DNA of 23,078 nucleotides from Desulfobacterales bacterium (lineage in GTDB: Bacteria; Desulfobacterota; Desulfobacteria; Desulfobacterales; UBA11574): the NCBI GenBank assembly GCA_030145595.1, contig JAQYVG010000013.1, forward strand, positions 1 to 23,078, given 5' to 3'. Below the pieces are notes generated by a model that was not told the DNA's origin, did no database searches, and saw only the letters and a list, made by a program, of their open reading frames with translations. Position 1 is the first letter of the stretch. Each line of letters begins with the position of its first letter. Positions 15,039 to 23,078 of the stretch are shown here, in pieces. A program made the translations under genes and the position numbers.

Positions 15039-16346
15039 ATGCCATACTCCCTTTTGACGTCCGAAAGTGAATATTATCATAGGCTAAAATGGCTTATGTT
15101 CTTTCGGCTCCTTTTTACTTCCCTGCTGCTTGGCTCCACGATTATACTGCAGCTTTCAGATAGTCCTTCGCCGCTGGCCAAGCCGCTTTTGGTCTTATAC
15201 GGCCTTATTGCCGCTATCTTTCTGCTTTCATTTATTTACGCCGTCATTCTACCCCGATTAAAACGCGCACTTAGCTTTACATACATTCAAATCGGGGCTG
15301 ACACATTTATAGTAACGTTGATCATTTTCGTAACCGGCAGTTTTTCAAGTATTTTTTCATTTCTTTACCTTGTCGTGATTATCTATTCGAGCATGCTCCT
15401 TTTCAGAAAAGGCATCATAATAATGGCTGCGCTGTGCAGTATCCAGTACGGGATCATGGTTGACCTTGAATACTATGGTTTTATTAAGCCGTTTGTTATG
15501 GAGGGGAGCATTACAGCCGTTAACTATCCCGGAGAGCATGTTGTTTTTAAAATATTGGTAATTATGGCGGCTTGCTTTGCCGTGGCATTTTTAAGCAGCC
15601 TTTTGTCTGAGCAGATCAGAAAGACAAAAAATGAGCTGCTGGCTTTGGAAGAACGTGTCAAACGAGTTGAGAAGTTGGCTTACATGGGTGAAATGGCAGC
15701 CGGTATGGCCCATGAAATCAAGAATCCGCTGGCTTCACTGGCGGGCTCAATCCAGATTTTAAGGCAAGAGATTAGTTATCAGCCTGAGCATGACAAATTG
15801 ATGCAGATCGTTCTGCGGGAGACGGACCGGTTAAGTACCCTGGTTAATAATTTTCTTTTGTTTGCCAAGCCTCCGGCCGCCAAAATTGAAAAAGTAAAGC
15901 TCGACAGCGCCTTGGCAGAAACGGTTAAGCTTTTTGAAAAAGACGGCAGTTGTTTTGGAAGGATTTCGATTAAAGTAGATTTTGCTCCTGATATCTGGGT
16001 CGCAATGGATCCGATGCATCTGCGCCAGGTTCTCTGGAACCTTTTGTTAAATGCAGCTGAGTCGATTGCCGCAAAAGGGCGTATCGAATTGAAAACGTAC
16101 CCTTTAAAAAATGACTATGCTGAAATCATGATTGCTGATAATGGCTGTGGAATGTCGCGGGAATTGATCAAGTCGATTTTTGACCCTTTTTTTACTACCA
16201 AACTCAATGGGACCGGCCTGGGTCTTTCCATAGTTCACAGCATACTCGAAGCCTACAATACTTGGCTGGAAATTGAGAGCCGGGTCGATGAGGGGACAGC
16301 CATTAGGGTGCGGTTAAAGCGTACTGATCCCCCAACTTCGGCTTGA
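15039..16346 (+). CDS. PilS-like membrane sensor histidine kinase
   Basis: A 435-residue sensor kinase. About six hydrophobic segments occupy residues 17-190, followed by a short coiled-coil linker (NELLALEERVKRVEKL). The H-box MAHEIKNPLASLAG has phosphoacceptor His225. The catalytic domain has the N-box NLLLNAAES (334-342), DNGCGM (367-372), FDPFFTTK (381-388) and GTGLGLS (391-397). No PAS domain separates membrane and kinase parts, unlike classical PilS, and no response regulator gene follows. The position right after pilC suggests pilus control, but the partner (a PilR/NtrC-type regulator) must lie elsewhere. AGGA lies close to the ATG. Confidence 0.85.
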   Translation: MPYSLLTSESEYYHRLKWLMFFRLLFTSLLLGSTIILQLSDSPSPLAKPLLVLYGLIAAIFLLSFIYAVILPRLKRALSFTYIQIGADTFIVTLIIFVTGSFSSIFSFLYLVVIIYSSMLLFRKGIIIMAALCSIQYGIMVDLEYYGFIKPFVMEGSITAVNYPGEHVVFKILVIMAACFAVAFLSSLLSEQIRKTKNELLALEERVKRVEKLAYMGEMAAGMAHEIKNPLASLAGSIQILRQEISYQPEHDKLMQIVLRETDRLSTLVNNFLLFAKPPAAKIEKVKLDSALAETVKLFEKDGSCFGRISIKVDFAPDIWVAMDPMHLRQVLWNLLLNAAESIAAKGRIELKTYPLKNDYAEIMIADNGCGMSRELIKSIFDPFFTTKLNGTGLGLSIVHSILEAYNTWLEIESRVDEGTAIRVRLKRTDPPTSA

Positions 16347-16425
16347 CACCTTTTGGTAAATAGGTTAGCAAAAAGGGTTTACCGTAGGAATATTAATAAA
16401 ATACCAAGGATAGGTGAGTTGTTAG

Positions 16426-17907
16426 ATGGAAAAAACAAGCGATCTAATCGGGAAGCGCAGAAAAAAAATAGAGGATTTAAAAAATAAAAAAATTGATCTT
16501 TTTCCCAACGATTTTAATGTTGCCCACACAGTTAGGGATATTGTCAGCTCACTTGAAGGGGTTCCAGGATCTGGGACAGATGAAGATTTCGAATATGTAG
16601 TCGCGGGGCGTATGTTGGCGATCAACCGATTCGGGAAAGCATCCTTTATCAGATTCAGGGATCGCACGGGCCAGCTTCAGGCCTATATTCGGAAAGACAA
16701 AATTGGAGATAAGGCCTACGGTCTTTTTAAACAGCTTGATATCGGAGATATTATCGGCATAAAGGGCACCATGTTCAAAACCAAAACCGGTGAATGGACG
16801 CTGTTGGCACATGAATTAAAGCTTGTCTGCAAGTCGACGCGGCCGCTTCCGGAAAAATTCCACGGGCTCAAAGATCCTGAGAAGCGTTATCGTCGGCGCT
16901 ACATCGATTTAATCGTGAATTCAGATGTGCGCAAGATATTTATTAAACGGAGCAAAATCATTCAGGCGATACGTACATTTCTGCTTGAGCGGGATTTTCT
17001 TGAAGTGGAAACACCCATGATGCAGCCCGTTCCGGGCGGGGCCGAAGCCACACCGTTTATCACACATCATAATGCCTTAGGGATGGACCTTTTTCTGCGC
17101 ATCGCTCCTGAGCTCTATTTAAAACGTCTGCTTGTCGGTGGCTTTGAAAGAGTTTTTGAGATTAACAGAAGTTTCAGGAATGAGGGCGTTTCATCCCGTC
17201 ACAACCCGGAATTTACCATGCTGGAGTTTTATCAGGCTTATGCTACCTATGAAGACCTGATGGACCTGACCGAAGAGATGTTTGCATATGTGACCGAGGC
17301 GGCGGCCGGATCAACCACAATTAGCTATCAGGGGGCTACTATAGATATGGGCGCCAAGTGGCGCCGCGTGTCCCTTTTTGAGGCCCTGGAGGAGTATGGC
17401 GGTGTGGATGCAAATTTACTCAAAGACAAAGAGAAACTTCTTGAGATTGCTGCTTCCAAGGGGATTAAAGTAACCAAAACCGGCCGTCTCGGAAAAATCA
17501 TTACCAAGCTGTTTGATGTTTTAGTGGAGCCGAAACTTATCCAGCCCACATTTATTACCGGATATCCGGTGGAGGTTTCTCCGCTTTCCAGAAGAAGTGA
17601 TCAAGATCCCGACCTTGCGGAGCGCTTTGAGCTTTTTATCGCGGGGCATGAGATTGCAAACGGATTTTCAGAGCTGAATGACCCTTCTGATCAAAAAGAC
17701 CGTTTTTTGCAGCAAATGGCTGACCGGGAAGCCGGTGATCAAGAGGCTCACTTGATGGACAAAGACTACATTGAAGCGCTGGAATACGGAATGCCTCCTG
17801 CTGCCGGCCAGGGGATAGGGATAGACAGGCTTACCATGCTGCTTACCGATTCTGATTCTATCCGGGAGGTTATTCTTTTCCCGCATATGAAGCCGAAAGG
17901 GGACTAA
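16426..17907 (+). CDS. lysS: Lysyl-tRNA synthetase, class II
   Basis: A 493-residue class II synthetase that charges tRNA-Lys. An N-terminal helix and OB-fold anticodon-binding domain (about 55-140, with GRMLAINRFGKASFIRFRDR in part) precede the catalytic core. Motif 2 is the FEINRSFRNEGVSSRHNPEF region (244-263) and motif 3 is GQGIGIDRLTML (461-472). The length is typical and no catalytic block is missing. AGGTGAG precedes the ATG. It heads the conserved lysS - lolC - lolD - bamA order, though a 255-bp gap with repeats separates it from lolC, so they may be separate transcripts. Confidence 0.96.
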   Translation: MEKTSDLIGKRRKKIEDLKNKKIDLFPNDFNVAHTVRDIVSSLEGVPGSGTDEDFEYVVAGRMLAINRFGKASFIRFRDRTGQLQAYIRKDKIGDKAYGLFKQLDIGDIIGIKGTMFKTKTGEWTLLAHELKLVCKSTRPLPEKFHGLKDPEKRYRRRYIDLIVNSDVRKIFIKRSKIIQAIRTFLLERDFLEVETPMMQPVPGGAEATPFITHHNALGMDLFLRIAPELYLKRLLVGGFERVFEINRSFRNEGVSSRHNPEFTMLEFYQAYATYEDLMDLTEEMFAYVTEAAAGSTTISYQGATIDMGAKWRRVSLFEALEEYGGVDANLLKDKEKLLEIAASKGIKVTKTGRLGKIITKLFDVLVEPKLIQPTFITGYPVEVSPLSRRSDQDPDLAERFELFIAGHEIANGFSELNDPSDQKDRFLQQMADREAGDQEAHLMDKDYIEALEYGMPPAAGQGIGIDRLTMLLTDSDSIREVILFPHMKPKGD

Positions 17908-18005
17908 CGCGGGGCATGGCGCAAAAAGCAAATGTTGGGAAAAAAAGATTTTGGGGTTTCCAGTTCAAATACAAATTGAAGACTGTTTTTCCATTAGGTG
18001 AGAGT

Positions 18006-18089
18006 TACTTGATACTTGATTCCGGATACTTGATAATCATCTGGTTTTTTAACATTTTTATCCAGCATCGAGTATCCAGGAGCCAGCAT
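18006..18089. repeat. Two heptamer-period repeat tracts between lysS and lolC
   Basis: Tract 1 (18006-18040) is five 7-nt frames, three of them exactly TACTTGA (18006, 18013, 18027). Tract 2 (18062-18089) is CCAGCAT, CGAGTAT, CCAGGAG, CCAGCAT. The rest of this 255-bp gap shows no gene, tRNA or clear terminator. Confidence 0.7.
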
Positions 18090-18162
18090 TTTTTTCAATA
18101 ATGTGAAATAATTACTTATATGCTATACAGTTTTTTAACTAAACAGAATCAATAACGATCGC

Positions 18163-19398
18163 ATGTCTTTTGAATACTTCATAGGTGGTCGCTACCTTAG
18201 GGCCAAACAGAAAGAAACGTTTCTTTCATTAATTACCTTTCTTTCCGTAGCCGGTGTTGCGGTCGGGGTTATGGCCCTGATTGTAGTAATTGCAGTTATG
18301 GCCGGCTTTGAAGCCGACTTGAAGTCCCGGATATTGGGAGTTGAGGCGCATGTGGTTTTAATGCGTCACGGCGAACCTTTTAGCGATTATCAGAACGTGT
18401 CAAAATATGTGAACAAGTTGGAGGGGGTTGAAGCGGCAACGCCGTTTATTTACTCTCAAATCATGCTGCGCAGCTCATCCGGTGTTGCCGGTGTTGTGCT
18501 CAGGGGCGTTGACCCTCAATCCGCCGGCCTGGTAATAAAAATTTTAGAAAGCGATGCTTTGCAAAATTTAGATAAGATGCATAAGGAAAAAGGCATGCCC
18601 GCTTCTATGCCCGGGATCATTTTAGGCCGGGAGCTTTCCAGAAGTCTGGGGGTCATGATTGGTGATGCTGTTGCTCTGATATCATCAAGAGGCATGATAT
18701 CTCCAGTGGGATACTTGCCGGCTATGAAGCGGTTTAAGGTGGCAGGTATCTTTGAAGCCGGCATGTATGAATATGACGGTTCTCTGGCTTACATTCATCT
18801 GCAGGATGCTCAGAAAATCCTAAGAATGCCTGATGCTGTAACCGGTATCGAAGTGCGGGTTAACGATATCTATCAAGCCAAGAAGATAGCGGAAAAGATA
18901 GTTGCCGGCCTGGGATTCCCTTACTGGGCCAGGGACTGGATGCAGATGAACCACAACCTCTTTTCGGCGCTTAAGCTGGAAAAGACGGTTATGTTTATAA
19001 TTTTAGTGCTGATTGTTTTGGTGGCCGCCTTTAACATCGCCAGCACGCTGATCATGATGGTAATGGGCAAAACAAAAGATATAGCCATATTAAAGGCCAT
19101 GGGTTCCACGGATAAAAGCATCCGTAAAATTTTCATCTTCAACGGGATGATTATCGGTTCAGTTGGAACTGCGCTGGGAATTTGCCTGGGGATTTTCCTG
19201 TGCAAAATACTGGAAAAATACAAATTCATTGAGCTTCCAGGGGATGTTTACTATATCACAACCCTTCCTGTAAGACTTGCGGCTTTAGATGTTTTTATGA
19301 TTGCCGCCGCCGCCATAGTGATATGTTTTTTAGCAACACTATATCCGGCTCATCAGGCATCCAAACTCAATCCTGTTGAGGCAATTCGTTATGGTTAG
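18163..19398 (+). CDS. lolC: Lipoprotein-releasing ABC transporter permease LolC/LolE
   Basis: A 411-residue permease of the MacB-type fold. One N-terminal membrane segment (about 22-48) is followed by a large periplasmic domain (about 50-270) and three C-terminal membrane segments (about 272-297, 323-347, 372-396). With LolD it extracts outer-membrane lipoproteins from the inner membrane and hands them to LolA. The ending AHQASKLNPVEAIRYG is the common FtsX/LolC tail. Only one permease gene is present, so the complex is probably a homodimer of this subunit, unless a LolE lies elsewhere. No strong ribosome binding site is seen. Its stop overlaps lolD by 8 bp. Confidence 0.93.
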   Translation: MSFEYFIGGRYLRAKQKETFLSLITFLSVAGVAVGVMALIVVIAVMAGFEADLKSRILGVEAHVVLMRHGEPFSDYQNVSKYVNKLEGVEAATPFIYSQIMLRSSSGVAGVVLRGVDPQSAGLVIKILESDALQNLDKMHKEKGMPASMPGIILGRELSRSLGVMIGDAVALISSRGMISPVGYLPAMKRFKVAGIFEAGMYEYDGSLAYIHLQDAQKILRMPDAVTGIEVRVNDIYQAKKIAEKIVAGLGFPYWARDWMQMNHNLFSALKLEKTVMFIILVLIVLVAAFNIASTLIMMVMGKTKDIAILKAMGSTDKSIRKIFIFNGMIIGSVGTALGICLGIFLCKILEKYKFIELPGDVYYITTLPVRLAALDVFMIAAAAIVICFLATLYPAHQASKLNPVEAIRYG

Positions 19399-20110
19399 CT
19401 CCGAAAACATTGACAAAAAGACGGATGCGGATCGATTGATCGTTGTCAGGGAGCTATGCAAAAGTTTCAATAACAGTGGTTCCCGTATAGATATCCTCGA
19501 AGGGGTAAACCTTGAGCTGGATACAAGAGAGACGATTGCAGTTGTTGGCGCTTCCGGAATCGGCAAATCTACGCTACTTCACTTGCTTGGAGCGCTGGAC
19601 CGGCCCGACAACGGGACCTTTTTGTTTCAAGGAGAGGATGTATTTCTTTTTGACGGTTTAAAGCTGGCAAGATTTCGAAACGAGTTTGTAGGATATGTCT
19701 TCCAGTTTCATCATCTTCTCCCCGAGTTTTCCGCACTTGAAAATGCGATGATGCCGGGATTGATTAAAGGGCTGGATAAAAAAAAAGCACGGAAAGCTGC
19801 GGAGTCAATTCTTGTTAAGGTTGGGCTCAAAGATCGTTTATTCTACAGGGTCGGCAAGCTTTCAGGAGGTGAACAGCAAAGGGTGGCCCTGGCGAGAGCT
19901 CTAGTTCTTAAACCGGTTGTGCTTTTGGCTGATGAGCCTACCGGTAATTTGGACAAGAAAAACAGCGAGCAGGTCCACGAGTTGCTTTTGGAATTGAATC
20001 GTGAATTTTGTGTTACGCTGGTTGTAGTAACCCACAATATGGAACTTGCATCTTATATGTCACGCCGTGTGACAATTATCGACGGCAAACTGGTGGAGCT
20101 GGAAAATTGA
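19391..20110 (+). CDS. lolD: Lipoprotein-releasing ABC transporter ATPase LolD
   Basis: A 239-residue ABC ATPase that powers lipoprotein release. It has Walker A GASGIGKST (53-61), Q-loop Gln105 in FQFHHLLPE, signature LSGGEQ (157-162), Walker B VVLLADEP with Glu182, and switch His215. The FHHLLPEFSALENAMMP stretch is characteristic of LolD. The start was set at the ATG 19391, overlapping the lolC stop by 8 bp, rather than the TTG at 19376; GAGG lies upstream. Its stop overlaps the bamA start in TTGA. Confidence 0.95.
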   Translation: MVSSENIDKKTDADRLIVVRELCKSFNNSGSRIDILEGVNLELDTRETIAVVGASGIGKSTLLHLLGALDRPDNGTFLFQGEDVFLFDGLKLARFRNEFVGYVFQFHHLLPEFSALENAMMPGLIKGLDKKKARKAAESILVKVGLKDRLFYRVGKLSGGEQQRVALARALVLKPVVLLADEPTGNLDKKNSEQVHELLLELNREFCVTLVVVTHNMELASYMSRRVTIIDGKLVELEN

Positions 20111-22761
20111 ACAATGTAAAAAGATACTTGGTCTTGTTTGTTATCACGAGCCTGACGCTGGTGCCTAATATTGCTTCTCCGCTGGAGACGGTGCGGGTTG
20201 CCGTGTTGCCCTTTGAAGTTTATTCAGTAAAAGACCTTGCTTATATGCAAGCCGAAATCGCCGGGATTATCAAGAAACATTTAAAACAGGATGGCGCGGT
20301 TGTTGTGGATTTGGGCTTAAAAGCGGAGTTGAGGCGCGCAATAGCCGCAGGGGTCGACGGTATCCGTAATTTGGGTGTTAAGAGTGGTGCAGACTATATT
20401 GTTTGGGGAAGTATAACCTGGATTGGGCAGCAGTTCAGCATGGACGCAAAGATGATTGAGACCTTTAGCGAAGCGCCGCCGAATATTTTTTTCGTGGAAG
20501 GAAAAAGCATAGAGACTCTTTTGGGAACAGTGAAGGAGCTTACTGATAAAATCGGGATGAAGATTTTTAAGCGCGAAAAGGTCGCCGAGGTGCTGATTAA
20601 AGGCAACAAGCGGATAGAGTCTGATGCCATCCTCAAGGTTGTAAAAACCGCTCCGGGCGACATCATGCTTGCCAAGAGCCTTTCGGATGACTTAAAGGCC
20701 GTATATTCCATGGGGTATTTTGACGATATCCGCATTGAGGCAGAAGACGGAACTGATGGAAAGATCATCACCTTCAGGATAAAGGAGAAACCGAACGTTA
20801 GAAAAGTTCACCTGGAGGGCAACAAGCATATCGACGATGAAGATATACAAGAAGTGTTAGCCATCAGAACGGGCTCAATACTGAACATCAACACAATCAA
20901 TAACAGTGTTAAGCAAATAGAAGATCTTTACAAGGAAAAAAATTATCACAACGTCAAAGTTGCTTATAATATTGAGTACCTTGAAAACAATCAGGCTGTT
21001 ATCAAATTTGTTATCGCGGAAGGAGAAAAGGTTCGAATAAAAAAAATCATCTTTGAAGGCAATACCGCTTATAAAGACAAAAAATTAACAAAAATGATGG
21101 AAACGTCAGAAAAAGGCTTCTTTTCATGGATAACGTCGTCCGGCGATCTGAACATGGATAATCTAAACCAGGACATGGCCAAGCTTTCGGCCTTTTATCA
21201 CAACAGTGGTTATATACGGGCCAAAGTAGGGGAACCGAGTATTGAATTTAAAGAAAGTTTGATATATATCAAAATTAAAATTGTTGAAGGACCGCGATTT
21301 GAGGTCGGAAATATCGATATTGCCGGTGACCTGATTTTTCCCAAACAGGTATTGCTGGAAAAACTGAAAATTACTAAAGAAACGTTTTTCAACCGAGAAG
21401 TCGTCCGCAACGATGTGCTTGGGTTGACCGATTTTTACGCTGACGAAGGTTATGCCTACGCCGAAATAGCGCCACGTATTTACCAAGATGCCGAAAAGTT
21501 GATCGTCAATATCACCTATGATGTTAAAAAGAATAAACAGGTCTATTTTGAAACCATCATTATCAACGGAAACACCAAGACAAGAGACAAGGTAATCCGT
21601 AGAGAGCTTATGGTTTTTGAACAGGAGCTGTACAGCGGAAAAGGATTAAAACGCGGCGTACGCAATCTGTACCGTCTGGATTATTTCGAAGAAGTCAAGG
21701 TTAACACGTTGGCGGGAAGCAGCGACGACAAGATGGTCTTAAAGATTGACGTTGTTGAAAAACCCACAGGCGCCTTCACCTTCGGCGGCGGCTACAGCAG
21801 CGTTGAGAATGCTTTTTTGATGGTTTCGACTAATCAGAGAAATCTTTTCGGACGGGGCCAAACCCTGGGGGTGAGTGCCAACCTAGGCGGAAGGACAACC
21901 CAGTTTAACCTGAGTTTTACCGAACCGTGGTTGTTTGATATTCCTTTGACAGCCGGTTTCAGGATTTTCAAACAGGACAGGGATTATGATACGTACGACA
22001 AGGACAGCGTCGGCGTGAATGTGTGGTCCAGCTATCCGGTTTTTGACTATACCCGCTTAAATGTTAATTATAAATACGAGGATGCGGACATTCTAAATGT
22101 CGGGCTTGATGCTTCAGATTCCATCAAGGAAATGGAAGGAACCAATGTAGAGAGCAGCATAACCACAGGGCTGCAATATGATTCCAAGAACAGTAACTTT
22201 AATGCTACAGAGGGGTCGAGACACAGTATCTCCGTGCAATATGCAGGTCTCGGGGGCGATATCGGCTTTACAAAGTATTTGGCGGAAACCGGATGGTATA
22301 TACCGTTGTTTAAGGATTTAGTGGGCGTTTTACATGGCAAAACAGGTTATGTCTACGAGCACCCCGGCAAGACTCTCCCGGATTGGGAACGGTTTTATCT
22401 GGGCGGTATTAATTCCCTGCGCGGTTTTGAATGGCGGGACATCAGCCCGACAGAAACCAATGAGTTCGGTATTGAAACCAAGGTCGGGGGAGACAAATTT
22501 ATCCAGTTTAATATTGAACTGAAGCATCCTCTGGTTAAGGATGCCGGTCTCTGGGGTGTTGCCTTTTATGATACCGGCAATGCATATAACAATGATGAGG
22601 ATTTTGATCTGAGCAACATGCGTGCAAGTGTCGGTTACGGTTTTCGGTGGTATTCTCCCGTAGGCCCGATCCGCCTTGAATATGGATACATCCTTGATCC
22701 GGTACCAGGCGAGGGCAAGGGCGGTCGCTGGGAGTTTACAATGGGCGGGGTACTCTATTAG
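20107..22761 (+). CDS. bamA: Outer membrane protein assembly factor BamA with extra N-terminal domain
   Basis: An 884-residue Omp85 protein that inserts beta-barrels into the outer membrane. A signal peptide (about 1-24) is followed by an extra domain at about 28-155 (VRVAVLPFEVYS ... SGADYIVWGSIT) resembling TolB-N/FlgO/CsgG-type folds. Five POTRA domains then follow, recognised by their repeated strands (VLIKGNKRI, VHLEGNKHI, IIFEGNTAY, IDIAGDLIF, IIINGNTKT). The C-terminal barrel carries the loop-6 motif LRGF and ends in an aromatic Tyr. The start is TTG at 20107, with GGTGGAG 8 nt upstream and TTGA overlapping the lolD stop. The ATG at 20008 lies deep inside lolD and gives no signal peptide. 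Confidence 0.93.
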   Translation: MNNVKRYLVLFVITSLTLVPNIASPLETVRVAVLPFEVYSVKDLAYMQAEIAGIIKKHLKQDGAVVVDLGLKAELRRAIAAGVDGIRNLGVKSGADYIVWGSITWIGQQFSMDAKMIETFSEAPPNIFFVEGKSIETLLGTVKELTDKIGMKIFKREKVAEVLIKGNKRIESDAILKVVKTAPGDIMLAKSLSDDLKAVYSMGYFDDIRIEAEDGTDGKIITFRIKEKPNVRKVHLEGNKHIDDEDIQEVLAIRTGSILNINTINNSVKQIEDLYKEKNYHNVKVAYNIEYLENNQAVIKFVIAEGEKVRIKKIIFEGNTAYKDKKLTKMMETSEKGFFSWITSSGDLNMDNLNQDMAKLSAFYHNSGYIRAKVGEPSIEFKESLIYIKIKIVEGPRFEVGNIDIAGDLIFPKQVLLEKLKITKETFFNREVVRNDVLGLTDFYADEGYAYAEIAPRIYQDAEKLIVNITYDVKKNKQVYFETIIINGNTKTRDKVIRRELMVFEQELYSGKGLKRGVRNLYRLDYFEEVKVNTLAGSSDDKMVLKIDVVEKPTGAFTFGGGYSSVENAFLMVSTNQRNLFGRGQTLGVSANLGGRTTQFNLSFTEPWLFDIPLTAGFRIFKQDRDYDTYDKDSVGVNVWSSYPVFDYTRLNVNYKYEDADILNVGLDASDSIKEMEGTNVESSITTGLQYDSKNSNFNATEGSRHSISVQYAGLGGDIGFTKYLAETGWYIPLFKDLVGVLHGKTGYVYEHPGKTLPDWERFYLGGINSLRGFEWRDISPTETNEFGIETKVGGDKFIQFNIELKHPLVKDAGLWGVAFYDTGNAYNNDEDFDLSNMRASVGYGFRWYSPVGPIRLEYGYILDPVPGEGKGGRWEFTMGGVLY

Positions 22762-22825
22762 CCGGGATATTTTATTAAATCAGATACGCGATCTCAATGA
22801 GTTGATAAATAGTAAAGGAGGAGTA

Positions 22826-23078
22826 ATGCATAAATTTAAAATAGCTTTTGTGGCAACATTTTTATTGTTTGGTTTTCTTGCAGCGCCTTTGTACGGCGCG
22901 GACGTTGCCAAAATTGGCATTGTTGATTTTCAGAGAATTCTTGAGACATCGAGTGCCGGGAAAATAGCCCAGGCAGAAATCAGTAAACAGGGCCAAAAAA
23001 TGGAGGCTGATCTCAAGGAGCGCGGGGCTGCCATCGACGCAATAAAAAAGAAACTTGAACGGGAAGCCCTGGTTATGA
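22826..23078 (+). CDS. skp: Skp/OmpH-family periplasmic chaperone, 3' truncated by window
   Basis: The first 84 codons are read. There is a signal peptide (MHKFKIAFVATFLLFGFLAA, cleavage likely after LYGA), then IGIVDFQRILETSSAGKIAQ, the Skp family start, then a charged coiled-coil helix (ISKQGQKMEADLKERG and onward). Skp trimers hold unfolded outer-membrane proteins in the periplasm and deliver them to BamA. AAAGGAGGAG lies just upstream of the ATG. It follows bamA by 64 bp, matching the usual bamA-skp order. The C-terminal part lies outside the window. Confidence 0.9.
   Translation, partial: MHKFKIAFVATFLLFGFLAAPLYGADVAKIGIVDFQRILETSSAGKIAQAEISKQGQKMEADLKERGAAIDAIKKKLEREALVM

Noticed and set aside
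16353..16376. GGTAAA...TTTACC hairpin after the histidine kinase gene as a terminator
   Set aside because: Only six pairs with a long loop and no U-tract after the stem.
17908..18162. tRNA or small RNA gene in the lysS-lolC gap
   Set aside because: No cloverleaf, CCA end or conserved fold could be read; the sequence is mostly heptamer repeats.
20008..20106. ATG at 20008 as the bamA start
   Set aside because: It lies about 100 bp inside lolD and would put 33 Cys-rich, unrelated residues before the signal peptide. The TTG at 20107 has a good ribosome site and the stop/start overlap.

Overview
The window reads as chromosome from a Gram-negative, anaerobic, moderate-GC bacterium, most likely a member of the Desulfobacterota (sulfate-reducer-like 'deltaproteobacteria'). 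This is inferred from gene content and order, because no database search was possible. The pointers are a monomeric-type NapA with an unusual multiheme cytochrome set, the order lysS - lolC - lolD - bamA - skp, the large DHH-CBS-tRNA nucleotidyltransferase fusion, and intergenic space full of short heptamer repeats and hairpin elements.

Layout. (1) Bases 1-1518: an octamer tandem repeat, then a leftward pair, a CBS-pair protein followed by a DUF362 protein. (2) 1519-1880: a 362-bp divergent control region holding a double-hairpin repeat, an FNR/CRP-like palindrome, and two copies of a 10-bp palindrome in a 15-bp inverted repeat. (3) 1881-6754: a rightward periplasmic nitrate reductase operon, napD - napA - membrane-anchored tetraheme cytochrome made of two NapB-like modules - second tetraheme cytochrome - Tat-exported four-motif Fe-S protein. 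No NapC, NapH or NrfD-type membrane quinol dehydrogenase is present. (4) 6755-7213: no gene; two back-to-back long inverted-repeat elements, the second ending on the stop codon of scpA. (5) 7211-12445: a leftward housekeeping operon, tRNA nucleotidyltransferase fusion - site-2-protease-like peptidase - trpS - scpA, with heptamer repeats between the peptidase gene and trpS. (6) 12446-13633: a second copy of the double-hairpin repeat, then a radical SAM gene with a terminator-like hairpin. (7) 13762-16346: an isolated pilC-like gene and a PilS-like histidine kinase with no response regulator beside it. (8) 16426-23078: lysS, a repeat-rich gap, then the envelope biogenesis block lolC - lolD - bamA - skp (skp cut by the window end).

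How the genes work together. The nap operon should export NapA by Tat with NapD as its signal-peptide chaperone. Eight c-type hemes and up to four Fe-S clusters encoded downstream could carry electrons to it. The missing quinol-oxidising subunit means either that the membrane-anchored NapB-duplicate cytochrome takes the NapC role or that the module plugs into a shared quinol or periplasmic electron pool. The final block couples lipoprotein release (LolC/LolD), outer-membrane protein insertion (BamA) and its periplasmic chaperone (Skp), with stop/start overlaps that suggest translational coupling.

The most interesting points are the tandem-NapB cytochrome in a Nap operon without a quinol dehydrogenase, the repeat family with a compensated stem change, the MITE-like palindrome, the recurring 7-nt periodicity of unrelated intergenic repeats, and the paired palindromes upstream of napD.
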